A stretch of DNA of 64,000 nt, taken from NCBI GenBank assembly GCA_958295985.1, contig OY282432.1, positions 2,327,001 to 2,391,000 on the forward strand. The letters are read 5' to 3'. Positions 34,084-43,838 of the stretch are shown here, one piece after another. The DNA is from an uncultured Candidatus Binatia bacterium (GTDB lineage Bacteria; Desulfobacterota; Binatia; UBA9968; JAJDTQ01). A program made the position numbers and the translations under genes. Numbering within the stretch: position 1 is the stretch's first letter; every line of letters begins with the position of its first letter. The notes under the pieces are model-generated. The model searched no databases. It saw only the letters and a program-made list of their open reading frames with translations, and had not been told where the DNA came from.

Positions 34084-36321
34084 TCATACGAGTCCCCAGG
34101 TTCGCCGCAACCACCATCCCGCCGCCAGCAGGAGAACGACGAGGGTAAACAGAAGGGGTTCGTTCCACAGCGCCACGCGGCTTCTCGCCACGATGTTCGA
34201 TGGCGCGACCTGCTCCATCCTCTGTTCGAACTGCGACCAGTGGGCGTCCGTCAGGGAACCGGCGGTGGCGAACAGGCCCTGGCTGCGCGCGGCCACGGCT
34301 TCCAGCAGCTCCGGTCTCGGCCGCCCGTCATCGCTCTCCTCCGACGGCAGCGCCACCAGGAAGTTGGCGGCCGCGTTGCCCAGGGGTTTGTCGGCCGACG
34401 CGGCCTGAACGTCGATGCGGTGGGATCCTTCGAGACGCGGCGTGAACTCGGACCGGTACTCGCCGGGCCGTTCGGTCGCCGCGGCCTCCAGCGGTGACCG
34501 CTCACCCTCGGGTCCGGTAACCACCATCTGGATGGCGGGATTCTCGGCAGGGGCGTGGTCGTCCTGCAAGACCCGGATGCGGAAATCGAGCTTTTCTCCG
34601 GGCCGCCGCGAGCCTCCCACCGCCAGGATCTGCACCTGCTCGAAGGCGGGCTCCTGAGCCAGCCAGCGCACGCCGTTGCGAACGAGTTTCAGATGGATCT
34701 GGGGGTTCTGATTGCGCCCCACCGCGTCGAAGTTCCAGCGCCACAGGTCGTCGCTGGCGAATGCCAGCGACCGTCCCCGGTGGTATCGACCCACCGTCAG
34801 CAGGGGCGCCTGCCGCCCGCCGACCTGTGCCGAAAGCAGCACCTCGCCGTTGGCCTGCGCCACCCCGTTGAGGGTGGTCAGGGGCGGTAACGCGCGCCAG
34901 GCTTCATCGTTGGCAACGGGGTCGGCGAACACCCGCGTCAAAGGGTGGGCCTTGCCCGCCGGCGTCAGGCGGGCGCGCGCGGCCACGCCGGTCTGGAAGT
35001 CCCCGCGCCCGTCGAGCTTCACCGGCAACACCGGGTTCAACGCGGTTTCGTGGTACCCGCCCCGGTCGAAGGCCCGGGCGCCGCCGAGCATGGCGATGCC
35101 GCCGCCGTCCCGCACGAAGTCCCGCATGTTCTCGAAGTAGACCGGGTTGAAGTAGGTGCGGTGCGAGAAGTCGTCGAGAACCAGCACGTCGAAGTTCTCG
35201 AGTTCCTCGACGAAGATCTCGTCGATGGGGAAGGGGATCAGGCTCATCTCGTTCTCGCGCACGTCCACCACGTCGCTGGGAGTGCGCAGGAAGACGAACG
35301 AGACCAGCTCCAGGAACGGATCCTGCTTCAGCGCGAACCTCAGGAACCGGTAGTTCCATGAGGGCGACCCCGACAGGGTCAATACGCGGATCTTGTCCCG
35401 GCGCACTTCCATCCGGAACGCCTTCCGGTTGTTGCCGGCAATGCTCTCGCCGTCCTGCTCGGGCAGCGTCAGGGTGAAGCCGTGGGCGCCCAGCTCCCGC
35501 GGCGTGTAGTTGAGGGTCACGCGGTTCTCGTAGGCGTCCCGGTCGATGGTGACGGGGTGCGTGGAGATGAGGTTCCGGCCCAGGTTGAAGTAGAGCGGGA
35601 CCTCGACGCCCGCCAGGCCGTAGGCCCGGATGGTGAAATCGATGGTGATGGCGCGGCCGCGAAAGGCCAGCTCCGGGGCGCGCAGGCCGGCGATGCGGAG
35701 GTCCTTGAAGCCCTCCGTCTGACCCACCCCGACCGCGAAGACCGGCCTGGAGTGGCCCGAGAACTTGTCGAGGGCATCGGCGGGGTTGACGATGCCGTCG
35801 GACACGACGACGACCCCGGCTGCGTCCGGTTCGCTTTCGCCTACCTTCCTCAGAGCGTCGAACAGCCGGCTGGCGTCGCCCGCCGGGGCCGCATCCGCGA
35901 GGCCGTCGAAGTCGCGGGGAGTCGTTTCCCGGTTGAACGCGTAAAGCTTGAGGTCATACTTTGTCGCCAGTCCCCGGGTCAGTCCGGGAGCCGCGAGCAC
36001 TTCCCGGGCGGCATCGAGCCGGCTGCCGCTGCCGCGGCCGGAGGAAAGGCCCATGCTCTCGGACGTGTCCAGCAACACCACCAACGGTCGCCGCAACGCC
36101 GTGTCTTCCTCCACCGTACGCGTCGGACCCAGGAGAAACAGCAGCAGCAGGGCGTAGACCAGCCCCCGCAGCAGCGTCAGCAGCGAGGCTTTGCCGAGTC
36201 CCAGGCTTCGGTGCAGGAACCGGAACTGGTGAACCAGGAAAGCCGCCGCGGCCAGGGCCAGCACTGCCGCCAGCCACCCGGGAACGCCGCCGCCCAAAAC
36301 GATGTCGGATATACCCGTCAC
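34084..36321 (-). CDS. Large membrane protein with VWA-like and glutamine-amidotransferase-like domains (BatA/BatB-associated)
   Basis: 745 residues from GTG. Two N-terminal membrane segments (about 15-32, 50-65) precede a von Willebrand A-like region: PLVVLLDTSESMGLSS (D-x-S-x-S MIDAS) at 83-98. A later part with VLVLDDFSHRTYFNP and DFVRDGGGIAMLGGARAF (about 380-420) resembles a class-I glutamine-amidotransferase-like fold (ThuA/DUF4159 type), and the C-terminus has one more membrane helix. Such proteins accompany MoxR-DUF58-BatA clusters of unknown role, thought to be envelope-stress or metal-chaperone complexes. Downstream of DUF4159 by 45 bases, same strand. Confidence 0.75.
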   Translation of the reverse strand: MTGISDIVLGGGVPGWLAAVLALAAAAFLVHQFRFLHRSLGLGKASLLTLLRGLVYALLLLFLLGPTRTVEEDTALRRPLVVLLDTSESMGLSSGRGSGSRLDAAREVLAAPGLTRGLATKYDLKLYAFNRETTPRDFDGLADAAPAGDASRLFDALRKVGESEPDAAGVVVVSDGIVNPADALDKFSGHSRPVFAVGVGQTEGFKDLRIAGLRAPELAFRGRAITIDFTIRAYGLAGVEVPLYFNLGRNLISTHPVTIDRDAYENRVTLNYTPRELGAHGFTLTLPEQDGESIAGNNRKAFRMEVRRDKIRVLTLSGSPSWNYRFLRFALKQDPFLELVSFVFLRTPSDVVDVRENEMSLIPFPIDEIFVEELENFDVLVLDDFSHRTYFNPVYFENMRDFVRDGGGIAMLGGARAFDRGGYHETALNPVLPVKLDGRGDFQTGVAARARLTPAGKAHPLTRVFADPVANDEAWRALPPLTTLNGVAQANGEVLLSAQVGGRQAPLLTVGRYHRGRSLAFASDDLWRWNFDAVGRNQNPQIHLKLVRNGVRWLAQEPAFEQVQILAVGGSRRPGEKLDFRIRVLQDDHAPAENPAIQMVVTGPEGERSPLEAAATERPGEYRSEFTPRLEGSHRIDVQAASADKPLGNAAANFLVALPSEESDDGRPRPELLEAVAARSQGLFATAGSLTDAHWSQFEQRMEQVAPSNIVARSRVALWNEPLLFTLVVLLLAAGWWLRRTWGLV

Positions 36322-36366
36322 TTCGAACTCGTCACTCCCGTGAGATCGACTGTTCTCTCCAACCTT

Positions 36367-37134
36367 TCACTGTGTGAGCCGCCGGCGGATGAACGGCACG
36401 TGGATCAGGTCCTGTTTGTAGTTGCCGGTCATGGCATAGAGGATCAGGTTCACGCCGAGATGGAACGCGTCGCGGCGTTGCTCTTCGCCGTTTGGAACGC
36501 ACGGGTGGCTCCAGCGCCCCAGCCCGTCCCGTTCCCAGGCGCCGCCCAGGTCGTTATGGCAATACACCACCGGCGTCGTCTCTCCAAGCTGGATGCCCTC
36601 CAGGTATGAACTAGTGGCCACGCGGCCGCCCACCCGGCGGAGCAGGTAGTAGCTCCGAAGCGCCGCGTGGGTCAGGGGGACCTTGCGGAGTTCCCGTCCG
36701 GGGAACACCCGGCTCATTTCGTCGCGAAAGCGCCGGTCGAAGCCGTATCCCAGTTGTCCCAGGGCGTTGTCGGCGAGCAGGAAACCGCCGAACGAAAGAA
36801 ACCGTCTCAAGCTCAGGATCTCGTCCTCGGAGAACGGCTGAAAGTCGTACTTGCCCGCCAGGTAGAGGAACGGGAACGAGAACAGTTCGGGGTCCGTCAG
36901 GCGGATGACCCGGCGTTCCAGGGCCGGGGTCACGCTGGTGCGGCGCGTGAGCTCTTCCATCAACGGGGTCGCGGCCCGGGGCCGCGGGTCCCAGTCGCCG
37001 CCGCGGTAGCGCACCTGGGCGAAGACGAACTGGATCCGTTGCACCGGTGCCGTTGCCGGCAGCGCCGCGGGCAGCCCCCAGGCGGCGGTGGCCGCGGTCC
37101 CCACGAGGCCTTGCAGGAACCTTCGTCTATTCAT
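36367..37134 (-). CDS. DUF4159 domain protein with twin-arginine-type signal
   Basis: 255 residues. N-terminus MNRRRFLQGLVGTAATAAWG is a Tat-like signal (R-R-R-F-L-Q). Mature part begins IQFVFAQVRYRGGDWDPRPRAATPLMEEL, the DUF4159 start, and contains FGGFLLADNAL and RSYYLL. DUF4159 is an amidotransferase-like fold secreted to the periplasm and always coupled to BatA/VWA proteins. Start overlaps the BatA stop by eight bases, a sign of translational coupling. Confidence 0.85.
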   Translation of the reverse strand: MNRRRFLQGLVGTAATAAWGLPAALPATAPVQRIQFVFAQVRYRGGDWDPRPRAATPLMEELTRRTSVTPALERRVIRLTDPELFSFPFLYLAGKYDFQPFSEDEILSLRRFLSFGGFLLADNALGQLGYGFDRRFRDEMSRVFPGRELRKVPLTHAALRSYYLLRRVGGRVATSSYLEGIQLGETTPVVYCHNDLGGAWERDGLGRWSHPCVPNGEEQRRDAFHLGVNLILYAMTGNYKQDLIHVPFIRRRLTQ

Positions 37135-39226
37135 AGTTTCGTTGCCCCAGCCAGCTCTCGAAAAGCAGCGTCAGGATCAACACGACCACCAGGGCCAGTG
37201 CGAGATCGGTCCGCGTCCCGCCGCCGGCCAGCGCGCCGGCGGACAGGACTTCATGGCTCACGGGCGCCAACTTCCGTTGCAGTTCGTCCGCGGTCATGCG
37301 CTCCAGGCGCGATTCCGCGGGCGGAGGATTCACCGCGTACAGGGCGGGCAGTTCCAGGTCGCCGCCGGGGGATACCACCCGGTAGACCCCCGCAAAGTGG
37401 TTGCCGTCGAAGCTGCCGGAAGCCTTCCCATCGACGGGTGTCAGTGTGACCTCTCTCTCCGCCAGGTTCGGATCCACCACCCTGACTCGCTTGCCCGCGT
37501 GGGCCGCGGCGGTGGACCACCGTTTTGCCGTCCCCGCGGTGATGCCCGCGTCCATGGAGCCGGTGTCGCCGCCGGCGATGTGGGTCACCAGGGATTGAAT
37601 CAGCGGCACGTAGCCGGTCTTCAGCGGCAGGTTGTTCCAGGCGCTGTCGGCGGTGGAGGTGAGCAGGAGAACGCGGCCCTTGCCGAGCTTCTTCTCCACC
37701 AGCAGCGGGGCGCCGTTGCTCAGCCGCATCAAGGTACGGCCGCCGGTCGGCGCCACCGCGAAATAGGACGATACCCGGGCCGACCGCAACGAGTCCAGCA
37801 GACGCCGGTCACGGAAGGGCTCCAGGGCGGGATGCGTGAGGTCCACGTCGTCCACGGCGACGTTTTGGTCCAGAGGTACCCGCTGCGGCTCCCCAAGCGG
37901 GCCGGGAAGCAGGGGGGAGGCGTTGCGCCAAAGTGTCCGGTTGTAGTCTTCCACGATGACGCGGTCGCCCAGGGACAGCAGCAGGCCGCCGCCTCTTTCG
38001 ACGAACGTGGCCAGTCTGGCGACGAAGGCCGGCGGCAGGGTGGCGACGTTGGCCAGCACCATGGCCTGATGGCCGTCCGGGTCCACCTGCCCCACGGCGC
38101 CGGGCAGGATGACCTGCGGCAGCAGCACGGAACTTGCGACGTCGCCGGTGGGGTTCAGCGCCCGGCTCAGAAAGAACGTCTCGCTGGCCACCAGCGCCCG
38201 TTGGGGGTCCCCGTCTACCAGCAGCACGTTCAACCGGTCCCGGGTGTGGATGGTGAAGTGGTGCCGGCGGTTGCCGGCGAATCCGTCGCCGTGGAGCGAA
38301 ACGTAACCCGCATGGCTTCCCGGGCGGTCCAGCTTGAACCGGAAGTTGACCGTCAGCTCCGAATCCGCCGGCAGGGTCACCTGTTTTTCATCCCGGACCT
38401 TGTCGTCGAGGGTGAGCCGGGCGGCTACATCCGGGATGGCGGCGGCCGTGAAGTTCACCAGCGTCGCCGCGATCTCCAGGTCCAGGCCCGGAGCGACATG
38501 GGCGGTGCGGGGCTCCAGGGCCTGGATGGTGGCGCTGGGCGAGGTTTCGGGCGAGCCCACGGTAACGATCTTGACCGGGACGGTGGGATCGTACTCGCCC
38601 ACGGCCGGCAGCGAAAGGCGGTCCCAACCCGGTAAGCCCAGGTCGGTGACCACCCATATCGCCTTCTGCCCGCCGGCGTGCCGCAACAGCCCGTAGCCGG
38701 TGCGGAGGGCGCCGGTGAGGTCGGCGGCGCCGGCGCCGACCGCCAGGGGCTCCAGATCCCTGAGGGCGGCCTCACGGGGATGCTTGAGACTCGGCTTCCC
38801 GCGCCCGGCCGGATTGGTGGCGATGAGCGCCGCCCGGTCGCCGTCCTTCAAGGCCTCGAGGATGAGGCCCGTGGCCTGCCTGGCCTCCTTGAACGGCGTA
38901 CCGTCGTCGCGCACCTGCATGCTCAGAGAATTGTCCACGATGATGACGGCGGAGAGCGGCGCGCCGCGAGCCGAGAGCCCCACCCCGGTCTCCCACAGCG
39001 GGTGGGCCATGAGCAGCGCCAGGAAGATGATCGCCAGGGTTCGCACCGCCAACAGAAGCCAGTTTCGCAGGTTGTAGGTGCGCGCCACGCGCCGTTGCGA
39101 GATGAGCACGAACCGCACCGCGGGGAAGCGCAGGCGTTTCTGCTGCCGCCGGTTCAGCAGGTGGATCACCAGCGGTATCACCGCGGTGACCAAAGCTGCG
39201 AGGTACAGCGGGTAGAGGAATCCCAA
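37127..39226 (-). CDS. BatA-domain VWA membrane protein
   Basis: 699 residues from TTG with GGAGGAAGTAGCC immediately upstream. N-terminal BatA motif FLYPLYLAALVTAVIPLVIHLLNRRQQKRLRFPAVRFV with the helix-R-R-x-x-K region, VWA-type MIDAS VIIVDNSLSMQVRD near residue 95, VTDLGLPGWDRL, and a C-terminal membrane helix LALALVVVLILTLLFES. Acts at the inner membrane as an adhesion-type scaffold for MoxR-dependent assembly. Two bases after DUF58, eight-base overlap with DUF4159. Confidence 0.9.
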   Translation of the reverse strand: MGFLYPLYLAALVTAVIPLVIHLLNRRQQKRLRFPAVRFVLISQRRVARTYNLRNWLLLAVRTLAIIFLALLMAHPLWETGVGLSARGAPLSAVIIVDNSLSMQVRDDGTPFKEARQATGLILEALKDGDRAALIATNPAGRGKPSLKHPREAALRDLEPLAVGAGAADLTGALRTGYGLLRHAGGQKAIWVVTDLGLPGWDRLSLPAVGEYDPTVPVKIVTVGSPETSPSATIQALEPRTAHVAPGLDLEIAATLVNFTAAAIPDVAARLTLDDKVRDEKQVTLPADSELTVNFRFKLDRPGSHAGYVSLHGDGFAGNRRHHFTIHTRDRLNVLLVDGDPQRALVASETFFLSRALNPTGDVASSVLLPQVILPGAVGQVDPDGHQAMVLANVATLPPAFVARLATFVERGGGLLLSLGDRVIVEDYNRTLWRNASPLLPGPLGEPQRVPLDQNVAVDDVDLTHPALEPFRDRRLLDSLRSARVSSYFAVAPTGGRTLMRLSNGAPLLVEKKLGKGRVLLLTSTADSAWNNLPLKTGYVPLIQSLVTHIAGGDTGSMDAGITAGTAKRWSTAAAHAGKRVRVVDPNLAEREVTLTPVDGKASGSFDGNHFAGVYRVVSPGGDLELPALYAVNPPPAESRLERMTADELQRKLAPVSHEVLSAGALAGGGTRTDLALALVVVLILTLLFESWLGQRNYE

Positions 39227-39228
39227 GG

Positions 39229-40119
39229 CTACTTCCTCCAGCTCAGGTAGCTGACCAGAGCCTGGTCGAGCGGCGTGACCGTGGAGACCAGTTGATAGTC
39301 GATGGCGTACTCATGGCAGCCCGCCCTCAGGGTATCGATGTGGTTGGTTACGACCCGTCGATACTCGGCCTGTATGGCCTTGGGATCGGCCGTGACCCGG
39401 AGCCCGGGGTCTTCGATGTCCTCGAACCGCGTGTTGCCGGAGAAGGGGAGGGTCAACTCCGCCTCGTCCACTAGGTGGAAGACCAGCACGTCGTTGCCCT
39501 TGTAGCGGAACAGGCGCAGACCCTGAAGCACGGACTCGGCGTCGTCCAGCAGGTCCGACACCAGCACCACCAGGCCCCGGCGCCGGATGCCGCCGGCCAC
39601 CTCCCGCAGGATCTTGCCCACGTCCGTATCGCCGCGGGTGGTCTCGGATTCCAGACGCTGAAGCAGTTCCACCATGTAGCCGCGGGTCGCCTTGGGCGGC
39701 AACTGCGAGTCGATGCGGTCCGAGAAGGTGGTCAGGCCCGCGGCGTCCTGCTGCCTGAGAATGAGGTAAGCCAGCGACGCCACCAGGATGCAGCCGTAGT
39801 GGAACTTGGTGACTTCGCCCGACGCATAGTCCATGGAGCCGCTGACGTCCAGCAGCAGGTGGGTCTTGAGGTTGCTCTCGTCCTCGTATTCCTTGATGAA
39901 ATAGCGGTCGAGCTTTCCCAGGGCCTTCCAGTCGATGCGGCGGATTTCGTCGCCGGGGGCGTACTCGCGATGCTGCTCGAACTCGACGCTGAAGCCCTTG
40001 GCCCGGCTCCGGTGGAGCCCGGCCATGACGCCCTCCACCACCCAACGCGCCTTCAGGTGCAGGTTGGAGAGCCTCGCCAGCACCGCGGGGTCGAAGTAGC
40101 TTTGTTCCGGGGTGGCCAT
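39229..40119 (-). CDS. DUF58 domain protein (VWA-like, MoxR partner)
   Basis: Start at ATG 40119 (MATPEQSYFDP; the TTG at 40134 is the only alternative), 296 residues. GFSVEFEQHREYAPGDEIRRIDWKALG is the DUF58 signature, KTHLLLDVSGSMDYA the MIDAS-like D-x-S-x-S, and GLVVLVSDLLDDAESVL a later strand. DUF58 proteins couple MoxR ATPases to client folding or activation. Its usual upstream MoxR gene is not next to it but at 51248, 11 kb away, on the same strand. No strong RBS upstream, which fits a disrupted junction. Confidence 0.9.
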   Translation of the reverse strand: MATPEQSYFDPAVLARLSNLHLKARWVVEGVMAGLHRSRAKGFSVEFEQHREYAPGDEIRRIDWKALGKLDRYFIKEYEDESNLKTHLLLDVSGSMDYASGEVTKFHYGCILVASLAYLILRQQDAAGLTTFSDRIDSQLPPKATRGYMVELLQRLESETTRGDTDVGKILREVAGGIRRRGLVVLVSDLLDDAESVLQGLRLFRYKGNDVLVFHLVDEAELTLPFSGNTRFEDIEDPGLRVTADPKAIQAEYRRVVTNHIDTLRAGCHEYAIDYQLVSTVTPLDQALVSYLSWRK

Positions 40120-40512
40120 GAGCGACAGCGGCAATGAGAAAGGGTTGTTTCGGAGTCCGCCGGATTGCCCGCAATCCGAGTACCCCGGAAGCTAACCACT
40201 TTATCCCGGCAAGCTCAAGACGGAGGGTCGTTCTGTTAGAGTGAACGTCCCGCAGGGATGACGCTCTACCGCCGTCGTTGCCGAGGTTATGATCGGCGGA
40301 ACCCGGGCTCGCCGACAAGGTCGCGGCCCGCGACGGACAGGACGGACGCCGGTGCGTCTTCCACGTCGGCGGCGCTTTGCAGGGCAGGCGCGATGACGAC
40401 CCGCAATGCATGGCGCTACGCCCGAGTTCAAGGAAACTTCATGCGGGCTTGTTGACCGGTTACTTGAAGAAGTACGCCGGGAGTTGATCAAGGCGCCGCT
40501 TCATGTTCCCCA
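40120..40512. other. Junction gap at the left end of the inserted segment
   Basis: About 390 bases. It holds no supportable gene; small frames on both strands have random-looking sequence. It marks the transition from the high-GC BatA operon to the lower-GC DUF262 cassette. No direct repeat, integrase or tRNA is visible. Confidence 0.5.
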
Positions 40513-41460
40513 TCAATGAGGCAAGGGCAGATGCGGTCCGATGTATCCGATTTCGACTTCCTTGGAAGCCGGGTCGAAGCGAAGGTGGATACGGCCGTTG
40601 TTGCCGAAGCGAGCATGCCATTGGAACATCTCTTGCGTACCGTGATGAGATTGAAACACGCGCATTCGCCGGAAATTCGGGTTGTTCATCACAGATGGAC
40701 TTTCCGGCGTCACATTGGTTCTCCAAGGCGGTGCGGGGCCGCCGACCTCACGCCACTCGCGGGCCGATCGGTCGAGGTCTGTGAGCTTCGCAACGATGGT
40801 TGTAAACAGATTCGCCTGATCCCTGAGATTGTCTTCCACGTCCGGACCGAAGGCAAGACTTGGGAAAATTGTTTGACGGTTCTCCCATAGCGTCAAGGGG
40901 TCGCTGTCCTTACCAAGACGAGCGCGGTGCCGGTCGCAGATGGGGTCGGCATGCGCGGAGCGTGTAAGCTGGTCGATCTCTTCGGACGCCTCACCAATCG
41001 TTCCGTCGGAGAGCAACTCGTCGAAGCTGACCGTGATCCGATCGCGGTCCCAAATCGGCTCCGTCGGGAACCCGACTGCTATCCAGTCGGTGATGGCGCA
41101 CAGGACCAGAGGTTCCCCGTCCTCGGGCGGCAGTGTTTTTCCCCCACAACCACGAAAGCGATCTTCGACATGCTCTCCGACTTCGTGTAAGAGCGGCGTC
41201 TTTGTAACCAGTCCGGCGAGAAACTGATACTCCTCTCGGTATCCAGCCTGACGTAGAAGCTGATAAGCGTTGAATAGCGAATAATCGGCCGAGCAAGGTA
41301 CTTCGTGAATATCTTGACCAGTGCGCAGACCAACTCTGACGACCTCGGCGCTGACGAGCTGGCCCATGCCCGACGCAAGGTGCCTGAGCCAATCAGTGAT
41401 CGTATCCCGGCTCCCCTCGGGCACCCGAAGACTCGCGTGATTGAGAACCATCTCTCTCAT
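40513..41460 (-). CDS. Unknown protein, third gene of the DUF262/AAA cassette
   Basis: 315 residues; no family recognised. It is two bases after the AAA gene, so part of the same operon. Sequence notes: helical N-terminus starting MREMVLNHASLRVPEGSRDTITDWL; a middle segment (about 125-150) with LPPEDGEPLVLCAITDW and SFDELLSD; C-terminal 50 residues with beta-rich WHARFGNNGRIHLRFDP and VEIGYIGPHLP, reminiscent of small RelE-type toxin ends. That likeness is weak. No signal peptide or membrane segment. Possible effector of a DUF262/ATPase defence system. Confidence 0.65.
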   Translation of the reverse strand: MREMVLNHASLRVPEGSRDTITDWLRHLASGMGQLVSAEVVRVGLRTGQDIHEVPCSADYSLFNAYQLLRQAGYREEYQFLAGLVTKTPLLHEVGEHVEDRFRGCGGKTLPPEDGEPLVLCAITDWIAVGFPTEPIWDRDRITVSFDELLSDGTIGEASEEIDQLTRSAHADPICDRHRARLGKDSDPLTLWENRQTIFPSLAFGPDVEDNLRDQANLFTTIVAKLTDLDRSAREWREVGGPAPPWRTNVTPESPSVMNNPNFRRMRVFQSHHGTQEMFQWHARFGNNGRIHLRFDPASKEVEIGYIGPHLPLPH

Positions 41461-41462
41461 GT

Positions 41463-42593
41463 TCAGGACTTTGGTGCGAGCAGCTTTGCCAGATTATCTT
41501 CATGCTGGTCAAAAAACCCTTCCGGCCACGAAGACAGGCGACCGTCAGTGTTCACCTGTGGCGAAGAAACCACGGTCTTGCCGCCATCGCGCGCGAAGTA
41601 GTGAAACGCAACATCCTCCGGTCGAATCAGCCCTTCTCGAACGGCGATGCGCACACCGTCCATGAAATGATCACTGTGCGTTTCGGCGATGACCTGGACG
41701 CCTGCGAGAGAAGCGCAAGCCGCAAGCTGGGCCAACTTGGTCTGGCCTCGGGGGTGCAGATGGGCCTCGGGATTCTCGATCAGACACAGTGACCCGGGCG
41801 GTCCCAACAGGGCCATCAGCACGGGTAGTGTATAGGACAAGCCGAAGCCGACGTTCGTCGCGCGGTAGCGTCTGGTCTCCACATCGCCGGGACGGTCGAA
41901 GGAGAAGCCGGCGATGATGGCGTCGGCGTCCTGGACCGTCTCCAACTGAAGATGCGCGCCGGGGGTCACTTCCTGCAGCCAGTGGTCGACGACCTCGATC
42001 AGCCGCCGGCTGGGCAGGTCAGGGCAGCGTGGATCGGTGGAAGGCAAAGTCTCATCCTGTCGGGCGCTCAGGTAGTTCAGTGTGTACTCACCACGCGCGC
42101 CGAGGTCGCCGCGACGAGCGAATACCTCGGAGTGGTCGTAGAACTTGCGCGGGCCGACCCGCTCCGCGTTGACGTAGATCAGATGACCGCCCAGAGGTGG
42201 AATTTCGCCCCATTGTGTCAGTACATCCGATACGGCGCCCGTAGATACAGAGTCGCCTTCGGCCCGCAATTCGTCGGCAGTTCTGGAATAACTGAAAGAC
42301 AGCCTGCAAGGCGTTGTGCCATCATCACCATGAAGCTCGAACTCCACCACATCAGCCTCGGCCCCTTCATATAGGACATCCTGGCCGGTTCCGAGATCCG
42401 TAAACCCGCCACCCAGGACCAGCCGCCCTTCCCGTAATTCGCCGGCGGCGGACGACTGCCGCAACACAAGCAACGCTTGAATGACACTGCTCTTTCCCAT
42501 GCCGTTCAACCCGCACAAGAGAGTCAATGGAGAACAGGCCAACTCCAGATGCTCGAAACATTTGAAGTTCTTCAATGCGATTTTTAGGAGCAT
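41463..42593 (-). CDS. AAA-family ATPase with DUF3696-like C-terminus (AAA15/21, OLD/SMC-like)
   Basis: ATG at 42593, overlapping the DUF262 stop as TGATG with GAGGAG eight bases upstream; an in-frame GTG at 42602 is possible. 376 residues. Walker A GLNGMGKS (28-35), LCLIENPEAHLHPRGQ (Walker B with ABC-type D-loop), AETHSDHFMDGVRIAV near the C-terminus, and the DUF3696-like ending WPEGFFDQHEDNLAKLL. These ATPases are typical sensors or motors in antiphage and DNA-damage systems such as Gabija-, RloC- or PARIS-like pairs. Translation appears coupled to the DUF262 gene. Confidence 0.9.
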   Translation of the reverse strand: MLLKIALKNFKCFEHLELACSPLTLLCGLNGMGKSSVIQALLVLRQSSAAGELREGRLVLGGGFTDLGTGQDVLYEGAEADVVEFELHGDDGTTPCRLSFSYSRTADELRAEGDSVSTGAVSDVLTQWGEIPPLGGHLIYVNAERVGPRKFYDHSEVFARRGDLGARGEYTLNYLSARQDETLPSTDPRCPDLPSRRLIEVVDHWLQEVTPGAHLQLETVQDADAIIAGFSFDRPGDVETRRYRATNVGFGLSYTLPVLMALLGPPGSLCLIENPEAHLHPRGQTKLAQLAACASLAGVQVIAETHSDHFMDGVRIAVREGLIRPEDVAFHYFARDGGKTVVSSPQVNTDGRLSSWPEGFFDQHEDNLAKLLAPKS

Positions 42594-43708
42594 CAAAAAC
42601 ACTCCTCTATCAGGTCGTTGATCGCCTGAAAGCGTTTCCTTACACCGGCAGGAGCACCGGTAGCGTAGGAGATTGCCGTATCGAACTCCCGGTCCTCGTT
42701 CATCAACGATGCAAACTTGTTGATGACTTTCCTCCGCTTATGTACGAGAACTCTGATCTTCTCATCGGAGCAACGGGCCAATCCAACGCCCCACGCTTCG
42801 AACAGCGACCTGTTGACCGGACGGCGGTTCTGATCTGGGCGGTAGGGCTTTCGGAAGGCATCGTCCTTGAAAACATCGAATGCGGCTCGCATGGCTTTTC
42901 TGAAATCGTCCGAGAGAGACCTCCGTTCATCTGAACTCATCGCATTGATTCTCTTCATGGCAAGTCCAAGATAACCGTCAAGGTCGTTGGCGGAATATGC
43001 CTCCCAGGGTTCCATATGGAAAGCCAGAAACCGCAACACGCACTCACGGTCAGCCATGCGGTCCGTCTTGATCGATTTATTGGTGGCCTTCAGAAATTCT
43101 TCCGTTTCAGCCAACTCCTGAAGGTAGGTCCGAACCGGATCCGGATGCAGAGCATGACGGATTTCCTGCCCGTTGAGTGTTATCCCACCGGTGTTGATGC
43201 GCCGAAAGATGTTGAACATCACCTCTTCCGGCGTTCCGGGTTCGATGATGTTCATCACAAGCTGAGTCTCGCTGATACGCCTCTGCATTTGTCGTGGGAG
43301 ATCGTCATAGCGGTATTTGTCGAACTTCGTCAGGTATTCGAGTCGAGTCAAACGGAAGCGACCCTTTACATAGGAATGTATGGTCGATGTCCGTTGGAGT
43401 CCGTCAACCACGGACCATTTCTCCTCCTTGTCCGCGGCTACATAGAAGACCGGTATCGGAATGCGCAACAGGAGCGACTCGATCAGCCGACTCTTACGTT
43501 CACTGTTCCAGATGCCTGCCATGCGCTGAAAACCGGGGGCCAAGTCTATTTCTCCATGATCGATGCGCGAGACGATCTGAGCGACCACGACGTTGGCCGT
43601 GCGGACCTTTATCTTCTCCGGGTCGAAGGGCCGCTTGATCTCGCTGCCGGAATCCTCCTGTTCGGCTTCAAGACCACTGTCTTGTTCATCTTGCACTTCT
43701 GTGCTCAT
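42593..43708 (-). CDS. DUF262 protein (ParB/Srx-like nuclease-associated)
   Basis: Start at ATG 43708 behind GGGGAGG; the longer frame from 43750 is less natural. 371 residues. The N-terminal DUF262 domain has FQRMAGIWNSERKSRLIESLLLRIPIPVFYV and the catalytic-type motif VVDGLQR (Asp102, Gly103, Gln105, Arg106), where the family usually reads D-G-Q-Q-R. DUF262 is shared with GmrS and many antiphage proteins, in which it hydrolyses or binds nucleotides. The C-terminal region (about 250-371) is helical. No DUF1524 nuclease (GmrD-like) fused, so the effector must be another cassette member. Confidence 0.88.
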   Translation of the reverse strand: MSTEVQDEQDSGLEAEQEDSGSEIKRPFDPEKIKVRTANVVVAQIVSRIDHGEIDLAPGFQRMAGIWNSERKSRLIESLLLRIPIPVFYVAADKEEKWSVVDGLQRTSTIHSYVKGRFRLTRLEYLTKFDKYRYDDLPRQMQRRISETQLVMNIIEPGTPEEVMFNIFRRINTGGITLNGQEIRHALHPDPVRTYLQELAETEEFLKATNKSIKTDRMADRECVLRFLAFHMEPWEAYSANDLDGYLGLAMKRINAMSSDERRSLSDDFRKAMRAAFDVFKDDAFRKPYRPDQNRRPVNRSLFEAWGVGLARCSDEKIRVLVHKRRKVINKFASLMNEDREFDTAISYATGAPAGVRKRFQAINDLIEECF

Positions 43709-43838
43709 CAGCCTCCCCTTGCACTCCCTGATCGGACAGGTATTCCTCAAGCTCTTTCGTTACCACAGTATCCAGAATCTGTCGCTTGACGCGAGCGAGG
43801 GTACTGGCTCTACGGTGGGTTTCCGGGGAGAGCCTCAT
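43686..43838 (-). CDS. Small ORF upstream of DUF262, possibly the second half of a frameshifted gene
   Basis: 50 residues (MRLSPETHRRASTLARVKRQ...), starting as ATGA over the stop of the 73-codon ORF and overlapping the DUF262 start by 23 bases. The sequence is charged and helical. Because the preceding bases CCCTTTTCCC could mediate frameshifting, and the alternate frame before the ATG also continues (ALFPEFL...), it may be the downstream part of one original protein. Confidence 0.4.
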   Translation of the reverse strand: MRLSPETHRRASTLARVKRQILDTVVTKELEEYLSDQGVQGEADEHRSAR